Positions 8,605 to 17,432 of a DNA stretch of 64,000 nt are shown here, piece by piece. A program made the translations under genes and the position numbers. Every line of letters begins with the position of its first letter. Position 1 is the first letter of the stretch. This DNA comes from Ralstonia sp. UBA689 (GTDB lineage: Bacteria > Pseudomonadota > Gammaproteobacteria > Burkholderiales > Burkholderiaceae), in assembly GCF_002298975.1 (NCBI RefSeq), contig NZ_DBMV01000019.1, positions 1 to 64,000 of the forward strand, written 5' to 3'. The notes beneath the pieces are model-generated. The model searched no databases. It had not been told where the DNA came from and worked only from the letters and a program-made list of their open reading frames with translations.

Positions 8605-9879
8605 ATGACTCAGGCTCAACTGACCACCCCCGGCATTGATGCGGATATCCGCACCTTTGTCGAGGCCGCGCACGCGCAGCAGATCGAATTCCTGCGCGAG
8701 CTGGTGAAGGTGCCGTCGGACAACCCGTCCGGCGACTGCGCCCCGCACGCGGCGCGCGCCAAGGCGCTGCTGGAGGCGCTGGGCCTGACTGTCGAGGCGC
8801 ATGCCGTGCCAGAGGCGCAGGTGCGCGCCGCAGGCATGGTCAGCGCCACCAACCTGATCGTGCGGCACACGTTCGGCCGCGGCGGTCCGACGGTCGCCAT
8901 GAATGCGCACGGCGATGTGGTCCCGCCTGGTCTGGGCTGGACGCACGACCCGTACGGCGGCGAGATCGTCGAGACCGAGCACGGCCCCACCATGTTCGGC
9001 CGCGGCGTGGCCGTCTCCAAATCGGATTTCGCGACCTACAGCTGGGCGCTGCTTGCGCTGATCGACGCCGAGAAGCGCGGGGCGACACTCAATGGCACGG
9101 TCGAACTGCATTTCACGTACGACGAAGAGACTGGCGGCGACATCGGCCCGAAGTGGCTGCTGGATCAAGGTCTCTCCAAGCCGGACTACGCCATCTCGGC
9201 CGGGTTTGCGTATGGCATCACTTCGGCGCACAACGGGTGCCTCCATGTGCAGGTGACGGTACGGGGCAAGCAGGCGCATGCCGCCATGCCGCATACCGGC
9301 ATCGATGCCATCGAGGCAGCGACGCACATCCTGCAAGCCGTGTACGGGTATCGCGCGGAACTGGCGACGCGCCAGTCCGCCGTGCCGGGTATCGACCATG
9401 CGACGTTGAACGTCGGGCTGATCCACGGCGGCATCAACACCAACGTCGTGCCCGATCTCGTCACGTTCCGCATCGACCGGCGCATGATTCCCGAAGAGGC
9501 TGGGCACGATGCGGAAGGCGAACTGCGTGCTGTAATTGAACGCGCTGCCGCTGAGCGGCCGGGCATTGAGGTTTCGGTTGAGCGCATCCTGCTGGCCGAG
9601 CCGCTGGCCGAGCTGCCCGGCGTGCAGACCTTGATCGGCGCGCTGCGGCGCAGTGCGTTGGCGGTGTTTGGCGGGGAGATGCCGGTGCATGGCGTGCCGC
9701 TGTATACCGATGCTCGCCATTACACGGCCAAGGGCGTACCGACGGTCTTGTACGGCGCCGGCCCTCGCACGCTGATGGAAGCGCGTGGGCACAACACGGA
9801 CGAGAACCTGCGCCTGAATGATCTGCGCGGGGCGACCGTGGTCGTCGGCTGTGCGGTGGCTGAGTTGCTGGGCGGGTGA
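8605..9879 (+). CDS. M20-family metallo-deacylase (ArgE/DapE-like)
   Basis: Predicted zinc amidohydrolase of 424 residues. Metal and catalytic motifs of the M20 fold are visible: MNAHGDVVPPGLGW, FGRGVAVSKSDFATY, YDEETGGDIGPKW and the final EARGHNTDENLRL. The lid domain with QAHAAMPHTGIDAIEAATH and NTNVVPDLVTFRIDRR lies between. The ribosome site GAGGAG precedes the ATG. It follows allA by 80 bp in the same direction, so it may act on a ureide or N-carbamoyl/acyl compound in purine breakdown. The substrate cannot be read from sequence; allantoate is less likely because an allantoicase is already present. Confidence 0.85.
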   Translation: MTQAQLTTPGIDADIRTFVEAAHAQQIEFLRELVKVPSDNPSGDCAPHAARAKALLEALGLTVEAHAVPEAQVRAAGMVSATNLIVRHTFGRGGPTVAMNAHGDVVPPGLGWTHDPYGGEIVETEHGPTMFGRGVAVSKSDFATYSWALLALIDAEKRGATLNGTVELHFTYDEETGGDIGPKWLLDQGLSKPDYAISAGFAYGITSAHNGCLHVQVTVRGKQAHAAMPHTGIDAIEAATHILQAVYGYRAELATRQSAVPGIDHATLNVGLIHGGINTNVVPDLVTFRIDRRMIPEEAGHDAEGELRAVIERAAAERPGIEVSVERILLAEPLAELPGVQTLIGALRRSALAVFGGEMPVHGVPLYTDARHYTAKGVPTVLYGAGPRTLMEARGHNTDENLRLNDLRGATVVVGCAVAELLGG

Positions 9880-9904
9880 ACATTACCGCTTGACCCTTCG
9901 GTTT

Positions 9905-9930
9905 GGGCCGGCTTTTGTCGGCCCTTTTGC
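9905..9930 (+). terminator. Rho-independent terminator after the alc-allA-deacylase genes
   Basis: A GGGCCG / CGGCCC stem with a short T-rich loop is followed by TTTTGCTTTT. It lies 25 bp after the deacylase stop codon. Confidence 0.75.
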
Positions 9931-10042
9931 TTTTGATGGACCACAAACAAAAGAACGAATCCCCCCTTAACAAGAGGAGAAATCCGGAGCGACGCCAAGC
10001 CATTAAGATGGCAACCCTCAGCACCAGCAAGCCATCGCAACC

Positions 10043-10393
10043 ATGCAGATCTATCACAACCCCCGCTGCTCCAAATCACGCACCGCCCTCGAACAAGCCG
10101 AGGCCTTTGCCGAGAAAAAGGGCGAACCACTCGAAGTGGTCGAGTACCTGAAAACCGCGCCCACTCTGGCCGACCTCAAGAAGCTCGCCAGCCAGCTCGA
10201 CACGCCCATCCGCAGCCTCGTGCGCGAAAACGAAGACGAGTACGCCCAACTCAACCTTGGCCAGGCTTCGGACGATGCACTGCTCGAAGCCATCGCGGCG
10301 CACCCCAAGCTGCTGCAACGCCCGGTGCTTGTCCGCAACGGCAAAGCCACCATCGGCCGCACGCCCGAAGCGCTCGACGCATTCTTGAAATAA
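10043..10393 (+). CDS. arsC: ArsC-family (thioredoxin-fold) arsenate reductase
   Basis: Cytosolic protein of 116 residues in the glutaredoxin-linked ArsC/YfgD family, reducing arsenate to arsenite. It begins MQIYHNPRCSKSRTALEQ, with the catalytic Cys9 followed by SKSR as in the family, and ends with RPVLVRNGKATIGRTPEALDAFL; RPVLV and the downstream Arg are the substrate-binding arginine region. No ars operon genes (arsR, arsB, acr3) flank it, so this may be a housekeeping YfgD-type member with weak or other activity. Confidence 0.88.
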   Translation: MQIYHNPRCSKSRTALEQAEAFAEKKGEPLEVVEYLKTAPTLADLKKLASQLDTPIRSLVRENEDEYAQLNLGQASDDALLEAIAAHPKLLQRPVLVRNGKATIGRTPEALDAFLK

Positions 10394-10417
10394 ATCCAAT
10401 CCCGCGCCCCAAAAGTT

Positions 10418-10452
10418 GAACGGCCTGCCGATTTCCATCGGGCAGGCCGTTC
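10418..10452. terminator. Strong hairpin after arsC
   Basis: A perfect 12-bp stem, GAACGGCCTGCC at 10418-10429 and its complement at 10441-10452, encloses an 11-base loop. There is no U-tract, so it may be a 3'-end stabiliser or a bidirectional barrier between convergent genes. Confidence 0.5.
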
Positions 10453-10519
10453 AGGGGCGGCCGTATCGCATCTCGCGAGGGCCTGGGCTGCGTCCGTCAA
10501 GACGCGCACGGGCTCCGGA

Positions 10520-10783
10520 TCATTCCAGGCCCATCCATCGGGCCATTTCTGACCCGAAACCGATCGCCAGCAGCGCTGCGAACACCACTGCCAGCGCCAC
10601 TGCGGCCGAGACTACAGTGACCTTCATCACTTCCGCATCGTCGCTCTCGTCACTGCGGGCGCGATGCAGATGCGCGCGCGCGTCGAGCGGGATCGCCTTG
10701 GCGGATGCTTTGCGATGCCAATGCAAGCGCTCCGTCATCGCTCGCAGATGGTGCGTATCGAACGCGTCACGGGAAAATCGCAT
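10520..10783 (-). CDS. Small single-pass membrane protein, unknown
   Basis: An 87-residue protein with a hydrophilic, histidine- and arginine-rich N-terminal half (MRFSRDAFDTHHLRAM...) and one clear transmembrane segment near residues 55-78 (KVTVVSAAVALAVVFAALLAIGF). The ATG has a good ribosome site, GGGAGG, 7 bases upstream, which supports expression. I do not recognise the family. A longer frame upstream has no such site. It is convergent with arsC. Function unknown. Confidence 0.55.
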   Translation of the reverse strand: MRFSRDAFDTHHLRAMTERLHWHRKASAKAIPLDARAHLHRARSDESDDAEVMKVTVVSAAVALAVVFAALLAIGFGSEMARWMGLE

Positions 10784-11069
10784 CGCGGCACCTCCCGTCG
10801 TTGACTGATAGCCGACGCCGGCACGCACCGGCGTCGGGGGTACGTGCGGCCGGATGACGATACGACAAGCAAATGGCGTATGCGAGTGGCTTTGCCTGTC
10901 GGCGCCGGGTGGCACAGTCGTCTGGTCGCCTCGCACAAGCCCAGCGTAGACGCGGGTTTGCAGCGCCGCAAGTTGCGTTGCGGCATGGTGTGTGCATCAC
11001 GCGGGCAAGACGCAAACGGTATGCGGCTCTTCGTGACACGCGTGATGCGTGCGACGCCCAATTTCGCGC
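10784..11069. other. Intergenic stretch with a hairpin
   Basis: No convincing gene. A perfect 10-bp stem (CCGACGCCGG at 10812-10821 with its complement at 10828-10837) lies between the exonuclease and the small membrane-protein gene and may end or separate transcripts. Frames over the rest have atypical composition for a coding region. Confidence 0.45.
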
Positions 11070-11771
11070 TCAGTCTTGCGCGCTCTGACGGGCCGCTTGT
11101 TCGGCGGCGTGTTCGGCCTCGCGTTTGCGCAACTCGGCGAGCATGTTGCAGAAGAGCGCACCTTGCTCCTTCGCATCGTCCAGCGCGATATGTGTGTGCG
11201 GCAACGGGTCATGCCACTGCGCCGGGAAGGCCGCCTTGACGTTGCGCCGGTACGGCAGGCCCGTGAGCGCGAAGGCCAGCGTCTTGATGTCCAACGCCGC
11301 CCAGCCGAACGGCGAGCGCCCGGCAAAGCGCATCATGTACCAGAACATGAACGTGAAATCGAAGCCCGCCGGAAACGCCACGAATACCGGCTTGCCCGGC
11401 AGGTTTTCGACCCACTCCACGTAGCGCGGCAGCGCCACCTCGGGCGCTTCGAGGTTGCGGCGGCAGGCCGCCCACGCTTCGGGCTGCTGTGCCCACCAGT
11501 GCGTCTGAACGGGATGGCCCGCGGCGCCGGGCAGCGTTTCCAGGTTGGCCTCGAAGGTGCCGACGAGTGTCTTGTCGGCCAGGTACGCCGCGCTGGCGAA
11601 GCTCAGCATCGAATGCGGCCCGGGAATGGGGCCGTCGGCCTCGATGTCGGTGCTGACGTAGATCTCGGGCCGTATGTCGGGTGACTGGTTGCCGCGCTTG
11701 CGCCGGGGCTTGTCTTCCGGCGCGGGAGGCGAGGGCGGCGCGGTGTCGGCGAAGCTATCGTCGTTGCTCAT
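11070..11771 (-). CDS. DEDDh-type 3'-5' exonuclease
   Basis: Protein of 233 residues with an RNase H-like exonuclease fold. The first acidic pair is in STDIEADGP (about residues 40-48), the second Asp in ALDIKTLAFAL, and the last His/Asp pair in HIALDDAKEQG near residue 196, the pattern of DnaQ/RNase T-like DEDDh enzymes. The first 35 residues are charged and proline-rich. The start codon overlaps the stop of the upstream metallo-hydrolase (ATGA), so the two form a translationally coupled pair. Substrate (RNA or DNA) is not clear. Confidence 0.82.
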   Translation of the reverse strand: MSNDDSFADTAPPSPPAPEDKPRRKRGNQSPDIRPEIYVSTDIEADGPIPGPHSMLSFASAAYLADKTLVGTFEANLETLPGAAGHPVQTHWWAQQPEAWAACRRNLEAPEVALPRYVEWVENLPGKPVFVAFPAGFDFTFMFWYMMRFAGRSPFGWAALDIKTLAFALTGLPYRRNVKAAFPAQWHDPLPHTHIALDDAKEQGALFCNMLAELRKREAEHAAEQAARQSAQD

Positions 11772-12424
11772 GAGGCGCCTTCGTTGGCGAACAAGCGGTC
11801 GGCGACGTACGGGTTGGTCGCGCGCTCATCGCCGAAGGTGGACACTGGCCCGTGACCCGGCACGAAGGTGACGTCGTCGCCCAGCGGCCAGAGCTTGGTG
11901 CGAATCGAGCGGATCAGGTCCGCATGGTTGCCACGCGGGAAGTCCGTGCGGCCGATCGAGCCCGCGAATAGCACATCGCCGACGATGGCGATGCGGTCTT
12001 CCGGGCTGAAGAAGACGACATGGCCGGGCGTGTGGCCGGGGCAGTGGAAGACTTGCAACGTGCGGCCAGCGGCGTCCACCGTGTCGCCGTCGTCCAGCCA
12101 GCGGTCGGGCACGAAGGCCTTGGCGGGCGGAAAACCGAAGCGCTGGCTCTGCATCGGGAGTTGATCAATCCAGAACGCCTCGTCCTTGTGCGGGCCTTCG
12201 ATGGGCACACCAAGCTGCGTACGCAGTGCATCGGCGGCGGCGCAGTGGTCGACGTGGCCATGCGTGAGCAGGATCTTTTCGATGCGCGCGCCGTGCTGCT
12301 GAGCGGCTGCCAGGATGCGTTCGATGTCGCCGCCTGGGTCAGTGACGGCGGCCGCACCATCGTCGCCGATCAGCAGCGTGCAGTTCTGTTCAAACGGCGT
12401 AACGGGGACGACAACAACTTTCAT
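11768..12424 (-). CDS. MBL-fold metallo-hydrolase (glyoxalase II-like, YcbL type)
   Basis: Protein of 218 residues with the beta-lactamase-like zinc fold. The signature LTHGHVDHCAAA holds the HxHxDH motif near residue 56. Further ligands are in FHCPGHTPGHVVFF, IVGDVLFAGSIGRTDFP and the last FVPGHGPVSTFGDER. This set matches the YcbL/GloB-like subgroup that can hydrolyse thioesters. I start at ATG 12424 (MKVVVVPVTPF); an in-frame start 18 bases earlier is possible. It precedes and overlaps the exonuclease gene. Confidence 0.88.
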   Translation of the reverse strand: MKVVVVPVTPFEQNCTLLIGDDGAAAVTDPGGDIERILAAAQQHGARIEKILLTHGHVDHCAAADALRTQLGVPIEGPHKDEAFWIDQLPMQSQRFGFPPAKAFVPDRWLDDGDTVDAAGRTLQVFHCPGHTPGHVVFFSPEDRIAIVGDVLFAGSIGRTDFPRGNHADLIRSIRTKLWPLGDDVTFVPGHGPVSTFGDERATNPYVADRLFANEGAS

Positions 12425-12625
12425 GTGGTTTTTTGCGCACATCTACGCGAAAGGTGGATACGCCGATTGTATCGGGCCGAGCCCGCGCCAGCACTGGACT
12501 GGCGGCGCGCGCTGTTACATCGGAAAGAAAATTTTACAAAATTGCCGCAAGATGCCTGCATGATGCGGCCGTTTTAATAGGAAATGTAAATATCCGGGCG
12601 GAAAGTGCATGGTAGACTCGCGCCC

Positions 12626-13345
12626 ATGCTCAAGTTTCCCCGCCCGTTCTCCCGCCTTCCGTCCGGCCGCTCGCTGCGTGCTTGGGCGATGCATGGCACC
12701 GCGCTGCTGGTGCTGGCGGGCTGTGCCGCCGTGCCAAGCGAGCCGCCGGGCAGCGTGCAGGCTGGCAAGCCCGCCGCGCCCGCGCCCAAGGTGGCCGACG
12801 TGCGCGACAACCCCGACGCATGGGGCACGCTGTCGTTCCGGGGCGCATCGGACTCGAGCAGCCTGAAGCTCGACGAGAACGCCGACACAAGCCCCGGCCT
12901 GCGCGCCGATCTCGGCACGTTCGAGCAGCGCGGCCTCGCCTCCTGGTACGGCCGCAGTTTCCACGGCCGCCGCACCGCCAGCGGCGAGCGCTTCGACATG
13001 AACGCCTTCACGGTGGCGCATCCGTCGCTGCCGCTCTCAAGCTGGGTGCTGGTGCGCAACCTTGCCAACGACCGCGTGGTCGTCGCCAAGGTGACCGACC
13101 GCGGCCCGTACCACGGCAAGCGCATCCTCGACATGTCGTATGCAGCCGCCAAGCGGCTGGACTTCGTCAGGCGTGGCTCAACGCAGGTGGAGATCCGCCG
13201 CCTGTCGCGCGCCGAAGTGGAAGCCCTGCGTCCGGAGTTGACGCAAACCGACGTCGCCAGCAACGATGGCGATGCCGATGTGGGTGCCGACGAACCGGCG
13301 CCGCCGAAGAAGGCCGTCAAGCGCCGCGCGAAAGCCCGCCGCTGA
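12626..13345 (+). CDS. rlpA: RlpA-like septal/peptidoglycan lipoprotein
   Basis: Predicted outer-membrane lipoprotein of 239 residues. The signal sequence ends in LLVLAGC, a lipobox. The double-psi beta-barrel domain begins GLASWYGRSFHGRRTASGERF and runs through AFTVAHPSLPLSSWVLVRN, VVVAKVTDRGPYHG and ILDMSYAAAKRL, the family pattern for a lytic transglycosylase of naked glycan strands. No C-terminal SPOR domain is visible; the tail is lysine- and arginine-rich. A GTG 21 bases upstream could also start the frame, but the ATG gives a normal signal peptide. Confidence 0.9.
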   Translation: MLKFPRPFSRLPSGRSLRAWAMHGTALLVLAGCAAVPSEPPGSVQAGKPAAPAPKVADVRDNPDAWGTLSFRGASDSSSLKLDENADTSPGLRADLGTFEQRGLASWYGRSFHGRRTASGERFDMNAFTVAHPSLPLSSWVLVRNLANDRVVVAKVTDRGPYHGKRILDMSYAAAKRLDFVRRGSTQVEIRRLSRAEVEALRPELTQTDVASNDGDADVGADEPAPPKKAVKRRAKARR

Positions 13346-13362
13346 TCTGCCTTTTTTCAGCG

Positions 13363-14265
13363 CTAGTCCTTCCCCTCGTTTTTCAACGCCAGCGCGCTTT
13401 GATACAGCGCGTCGACCGACGCGCCGGTGATTGCCGCAGCCAGCTTGGCCGCACGCTTGGCGGGCAACTCGGCCAGCAAGAGGCGCAAGACCTGATCTGC
13501 CGCCATCGCCGTCGGGCTCGCCTCCTGCGCGCCCGCGCCTTGCACCACCAGCACGAACTCACCCTTGCCGTGCGATGCATCGGCGGCCAGCCACGCTGGG
13601 GCATCGGCCGCCGGCAGCACGACGATCTGCTCGAACAGCTTGGTCAGCTCGCGGCCGATAAGAAGGCGTCGCGTGGGCAGGTGTTCGGCCAGCGCAGCGA
13701 GCGTGGCATCGATGCGATGCGGTGCCTCATACAGAACCCACGCCGGCCCATGCGCGGCCCATTGGCGGATGGCTGCATCGCGCGCGCCCGCTTTGGTTGG
13801 CAGAAAGCCCACGAAGGTGAATTGCCCGTTCGACGTGTCGAGCAACTCGCCCGCCGCAGAGAGCGCCGTCACCACCGCGCTCGCACCCGGCAGCGGGATC
13901 ACGCGATGTCCGGCGGCGCGCACGGCTTCGACGATGCGCGCGCCCGGGTCAGACACGCCCGGCGTGCCGGCATCCGACGCATAGGCGATGCGCTCGCCGC
14001 GCGCCAGGCGTTCGACGATGCGTGCGGCGGCCTCGCGCTCGTTGTGCTCGTGCGCCGCCAGCATCGGCCGCGACAGGCCCAGGCGATGCAGCAGTTGCCC
14101 CGTGTTGCGCGTGTCCTCGCAGGCCACCGCATTGACTATGCCGAGCACGTGCCGCGCGCGCAGCGACACGTCGGCGGCGTTCCCGATGGGGGTGGCCACC
14201 ACATATAATGCGCCGGCGGGATAGTGCTGGTCGTGCGCCAGCAGGGTCCAGTCAGGATCACTCAC
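13363..14265 (-). CDS. rsmI: 16S rRNA 2'-O-ribose C1402 methyltransferase
   Basis: SAM-dependent tetrapyrrole-methylase-fold enzyme of 300 residues that methylates C1402 of 16S rRNA. The N-terminus has LYVVATPIGNAADVSLRARHVL, then ACEDTRNTGQLL, HEHNEREAA, SDAGTPGVSDPGA, VIPLPGASAVVTALSAAG and TFVGFLP, all family signatures. It is convergent with the RlpA-like gene and divergent from yraN, the order seen in many beta- and gamma-proteobacteria. Confidence 0.96.
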   Translation of the reverse strand: MSDPDWTLLAHDQHYPAGALYVVATPIGNAADVSLRARHVLGIVNAVACEDTRNTGQLLHRLGLSRPMLAAHEHNEREAAARIVERLARGERIAYASDAGTPGVSDPGARIVEAVRAAGHRVIPLPGASAVVTALSAAGELLDTSNGQFTFVGFLPTKAGARDAAIRQWAAHGPAWVLYEAPHRIDATLAALAEHLPTRRLLIGRELTKLFEQIVVLPAADAPAWLAADASHGKGEFVLVVQGAGAQEASPTAMAADQVLRLLLAELPAKRAAKLAAAITGASVDALYQSALALKNEGKD

Positions 14266-14300
14266 GAGAACTTCTCTAAGTCAGTCGATTCAAACCGCCA

Positions 14301-14693
14301 ATGCACGCGCCGCAGCCCGTTCCATCGCAGCCCACCACCGCCGTCACCGGAGAGGCCGGTGAAGACCGTGCGCTGCGCTATCTGCAGGCGCGCGGTTTGT
14401 CGGTGGTCACCCGCAATTATCGCTGCAAGGGCGGCGAGATCGATCTGGTGATGCGCGACACGGCCGGTGTGCTGGTGTTTGTCGAGGTGCGCGCCCGCGT
14501 GGCGCGGTCCGCGCAGCGCTTTGGCGGTGCGGCCGCGAGCGTGACGCCCGCCAAGCAGCGCCGCCTGATTGCGGCGGCCGAAGATTTTCTCGCACGGCAG
14601 GCCGACGATGTGCCCGCCTGCCGTTTCGATGTCATCGCCATCGATGGCACACGCATTGAGTGGATGCGCGATGCATTTGGCGTCGAGGCATGA
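14301..14693 (+). CDS. yraN: YraN family protein (UPF0102)
   Basis: Protein of 130 residues with a predicted endonuclease-like (PD-(D/E)XK) core: TGEAGEDRALRYLQARGL, NYRCKGGEIDLVMRD and VFVEVRARV, where GEIDL and EVR match the family active-site-like positions. Its biological role is not established. The gene is divergent from rsmI by 35 bp and stops 46 bp before the BON-domain lipoprotein gene. In many relatives a SIS-domain gene (diaA/gmhA-like) sits between these two; it is absent here. Confidence 0.92.
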   Translation: MHAPQPVPSQPTTAVTGEAGEDRALRYLQARGLSVVTRNYRCKGGEIDLVMRDTAGVLVFVEVRARVARSAQRFGGAAASVTPAKQRRLIAAAEDFLARQADDVPACRFDVIAIDGTRIEWMRDAFGVEA

Positions 14694-14739
14694 AACTCGC
14701 GCTCTTTCCAATCGTCTCCGGACTTCATTCAAGGACAGC

Positions 14740-15561
14740 ATGAAACTCTTGTCGCCCATGTCTGCACGCCTCAAGCGCACCGTTGTGCTGGCCGCCCTGG
14801 CTGGTATCACCGCCACGCAATTGACTGCCTGCTTCCCGTTGTTTGCCGGTGCCGTGGCCGGCGGTGTGGCGCTGGCCACCGACCGTCGCCCGACTGCCAC
14901 CCAGACCATCGACCGCGGCCTGCAGATGGAAGCCGAGAACACGCTGATCTCGCGCTACGACGGCCGCGCCCACGTCAACGTGACGGTCTACAACCGCAAG
15001 GTGCTGCTGACCGGCGAGGTCGGTAGCGAGCAGACCAAGCAGGAGATCGGCCAGTACGCGCAGAAGCTGGGGAACGCGCGCGAGGTCGTCAACGAAATGG
15101 TGGTGACCGGCGAGACCAGCACGATCAGCTCGCGCACCAACGATACGTACATCACCGCCAAGGTGAAGAGCGTGCTGGCCGGTACGGACGGCGTGCCCTG
15201 GAATTCCATCAAGGTGACCACCGAAGCCCAGACCGTCTTCCTGATGGGCGTGGTGACCGAGGCCGAAGGCAATCGCGCCACCGAGGCGGTGCGCACCGTG
15301 GGCGGCGTGGCCAAGGTCGTGAAGGTGTTCGACTACGTGAGCGAAGATGAGCGCAAGCGCCTGGATGCCGGCGCCACGTCGACCAATCCGCAGGTCGAGC
15401 CCGCCGCAACGTCGGGCACCCAGGCACCGGTGCGGGGCACGCCGACGGATATGCAGGCGCCTGCGCCGGTCACATCGTCGTCGCCGGGCCAGCCGGGGGC
15501 GGGGGTGACGGTCTCGCCGGCCACCACGCCGGCATTGCCGCCGGGCAAGCAACTGCCGTAA
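14740..15561 (+). CDS. dolP: BON-domain lipoprotein, DolP/YraP-like
   Basis: Predicted outer-membrane lipoprotein of 273 residues. The lipobox is TQLTAC near residue 28. Two BON domains follow: the first with LISRYDGRAHVNVTVYNRKVLLTGEV, the second with YITAKVKSVLAG and IKVTTEAQTVFLMGVVTEAEG. DolP proteins help keep the outer membrane intact. The last 70 residues are a low-complexity Pro/Thr/Ser/Ala tail absent from the E. coli protein of about 191 residues. It ends at a clear terminator. Confidence 0.9.
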   Translation: MKLLSPMSARLKRTVVLAALAGITATQLTACFPLFAGAVAGGVALATDRRPTATQTIDRGLQMEAENTLISRYDGRAHVNVTVYNRKVLLTGEVGSEQTKQEIGQYAQKLGNAREVVNEMVVTGETSTISSRTNDTYITAKVKSVLAGTDGVPWNSIKVTTEAQTVFLMGVVTEAEGNRATEAVRTVGGVAKVVKVFDYVSEDERKRLDAGATSTNPQVEPAATSGTQAPVRGTPTDMQAPAPVTSSSPGQPGAGVTVSPATTPALPPGKQLP

Positions 15562-15581
15562 AGCCGCCGTACGCCGCAAAG

Positions 15582-15608
15582 AACGCAGCCTTCGCGCTGC
15601 GTTTTTTT
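15582..15608 (+). terminator. Rho-independent terminator of dolP
   Basis: AACGCAGC and GCTGCGTT form an 8-bp stem with a CTTCGC loop, directly followed by a run of seven T. Confidence 0.9.
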
Positions 15609-15687
15609 GTTGCCCGCGTGCGTCGCGCAGCACGTGGCAAGCGGGGCGTGTTAGCGTATGCCGCTCCAGAGACTTCGCTGCCCCCCC

Positions 15688-16035
15688 ATGCCCGTTGTCC
15701 ACCGCCTCGCTGCCGCAGCTTTGCTTGCAGCGCTGTCCACGGCCCATGCGGCCGACGCTCCCCCCACCAACGCGCAGGCACGCATCTGGGCGGCCTCATG
15801 CGCGAGCTGTCACCACGCTGATACGGCGCCAGAGGCACCCGGCGCCAAGCCGCCCGTGCAGACGCTGCCATCGCTGGCCGGCCGCTCGCAGGCCGAACTG
15901 ATCGACAGGCTGCAGGCGTTCCGCGACGGCGCGCGTCCGTCCACGGTGATGGGCCAACTCGCGCGCGGCTACGACGACGCGCAGATCGCCGCCATCGCCG
16001 GCTGGCTGTCGCGCCAGCCGCAGGAGGCGCCATGA
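15688..16035 (+). CDS. Small periplasmic cytochrome c, partner of the sulfide dehydrogenase flavoprotein
   Basis: Protein of 115 residues with a signal peptide ending AHA and one covalent haem site, CASCHH. The C-terminal half has LPSLAGRSQAELIDRLQAFRDGARPSTVMGQLARGYDDAQIAAIAGWLS, the class-I cytochrome c553-like fold with an axial Met in STVMGQ. The stop overlaps the start of the FccB-like gene (ATGA), so it is likely its electron acceptor (FccA/SoxE-like). An earlier in-frame ATG at 15658 exists, but it would put extra polar residues before the signal peptide. Confidence 0.87.
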   Translation: MPVVHRLAAAALLAALSTAHAADAPPTNAQARIWAASCASCHHADTAPEAPGAKPPVQTLPSLAGRSQAELIDRLQAFRDGARPSTVMGQLARGYDDAQIAAIAGWLSRQPQEAP

Positions 16036-17327
16036 CGACATCCACGTTCACCAGGGACCGGCGCGCCGTGCTGCGCGCGCTTGGGGCGACGGCATTGGCG
16101 GGGCCGCTGGCCGCATGCGCTTCGCTCTCAGGCACACGCAATGCGCGCGTGGTGGTAGTCGGCGGCGGCTACGGCGGTGCGACGGCGGCCAAGTATGTGC
16201 GCGTGTTCTCTGGCGGTCGCGTCGACGTGACGCTGGTCGAGCCGAATGCGGCGTTCGTCTCCTGCCCGCAGTCGAATCTCGTGCTGTCAGGTGACCGCGA
16301 CCTCGCCTCGCTGACGGTGCCGTACGATGCGCTGGTCGAGCGCCATGGCGTGCGCTGGGTGCGCGACCGCGCCTCGGCCATCGACCTCGGCGCGAAGCAG
16401 GTACGCCTGGCCGGTGGTGGCGCGCTCGATTACGACCGGCTGATCCTCTCACCCGGCATTGAGTTCATCCCCGGTGCGATCCCGGGTCTTGCCAACGCGG
16501 CCACCGCCGCACAGGCGCCGCACGCCTGGAAGGCCGGCATGCAGACCCTGGCGCTGCGCCACCTCCTGGAGGCGATGCCCAATGGCGGCACGGTAGCGAT
16601 CAGCATTCCGCTGGCGCCGTACCGCTGCCCGCCCGCGCCGTACGAGCGCGCCTGCCTCATCGCCAACTGGCTGCAGCGCGCCAAGCCAGCCTCTCGCGTG
16701 CTCATCCTCGATGCCAACGACGACGTGACTTCCAAGGGCGCACTCTTCAAGCGCGTATGGGCGCAGCGCTATCCCGATCACATCGAATACCGCCCGCAAT
16801 ACAACGCGGTCGACATCGACCCCACCGGCCGCGTGCTCCAGTTCGACGTGCAGGACGACGTGCAGGCCGATGTGGTCAACCTGATTCCGCCGCAGCGCGC
16901 CGGGGCGATTGCCGTGCAAGCCGGGCTGGCGACGGCCAACGGACGCTGGTGCGAAGTGGATTTCCTCTCGTTCGAATCGAAAGTGGCGCCGGGCGTGCAC
17001 GTGATCGGCGATGCCATCCAGACCGCGCCGCTGATGCCCAAGTCGGGCCACATGGCCAATCAGCACGGCAAGGTGGCCGCCGCCGCCGTGGTGGCGATGC
17101 TGGCTGGCCACACGCCCGATGCGTCACCGTTGTACGCCAACACCTGCTACAGCTTCACCGCGCCGGACGAGGCGATGCACGTGGCAACCGTGCACCGCTA
17201 CGACGCTGCCGAGCACACCATGGTGACAGTGCCGGGGGCGGGCGGGCTGTCGGAGGCGCCCTCCGTGGAGGAGGGCAAGCTGGCGCAGGGCTGGAGCCGC
17301 GCGATCTGGTCGGACATGCTCGGATAG
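16032..17327 (+). CDS. fccB: Flavocytochrome c sulfide dehydrogenase flavoprotein (FccB/SoxF)
   Basis: FAD-binding flavoprotein of 431 residues of the SoxF/FccB family, oxidising sulfide in the periplasm and handing electrons to the preceding cytochrome c. The N-terminus has a twin-arginine motif (DRRAVLRALG) and a hydrophobic stretch ending AACAS. The Rossmann motif VVVVGGGYGGATAAKYVR follows, with redox-active Cys positions in FVSCPQSNL and the SIPLAPYRCPPAPYERACL loop, and GVHVIGDAIQ near the C-terminus. It is translationally coupled to the cytochrome gene. Confidence 0.92.
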   Translation: MTTSTFTRDRRAVLRALGATALAGPLAACASLSGTRNARVVVVGGGYGGATAAKYVRVFSGGRVDVTLVEPNAAFVSCPQSNLVLSGDRDLASLTVPYDALVERHGVRWVRDRASAIDLGAKQVRLAGGGALDYDRLILSPGIEFIPGAIPGLANAATAAQAPHAWKAGMQTLALRHLLEAMPNGGTVAISIPLAPYRCPPAPYERACLIANWLQRAKPASRVLILDANDDVTSKGALFKRVWAQRYPDHIEYRPQYNAVDIDPTGRVLQFDVQDDVQADVVNLIPPQRAGAIAVQAGLATANGRWCEVDFLSFESKVAPGVHVIGDAIQTAPLMPKSGHMANQHGKVAAAAVVAMLAGHTPDASPLYANTCYSFTAPDEAMHVATVHRYDAAEHTMVTVPGAGGLSEAPSVEEGKLAQGWSRAIWSDMLG

Positions 17328-17432
17328 TCGCCCGGCACAAACAATGCGCAAGATTGTGCAAGTCGGGCATGCGGGGCGCGCCTAAAGTGCGCCATATGGC
17401 CGCACGGGCGGCCGTCTGCCTATTCCAATTCC

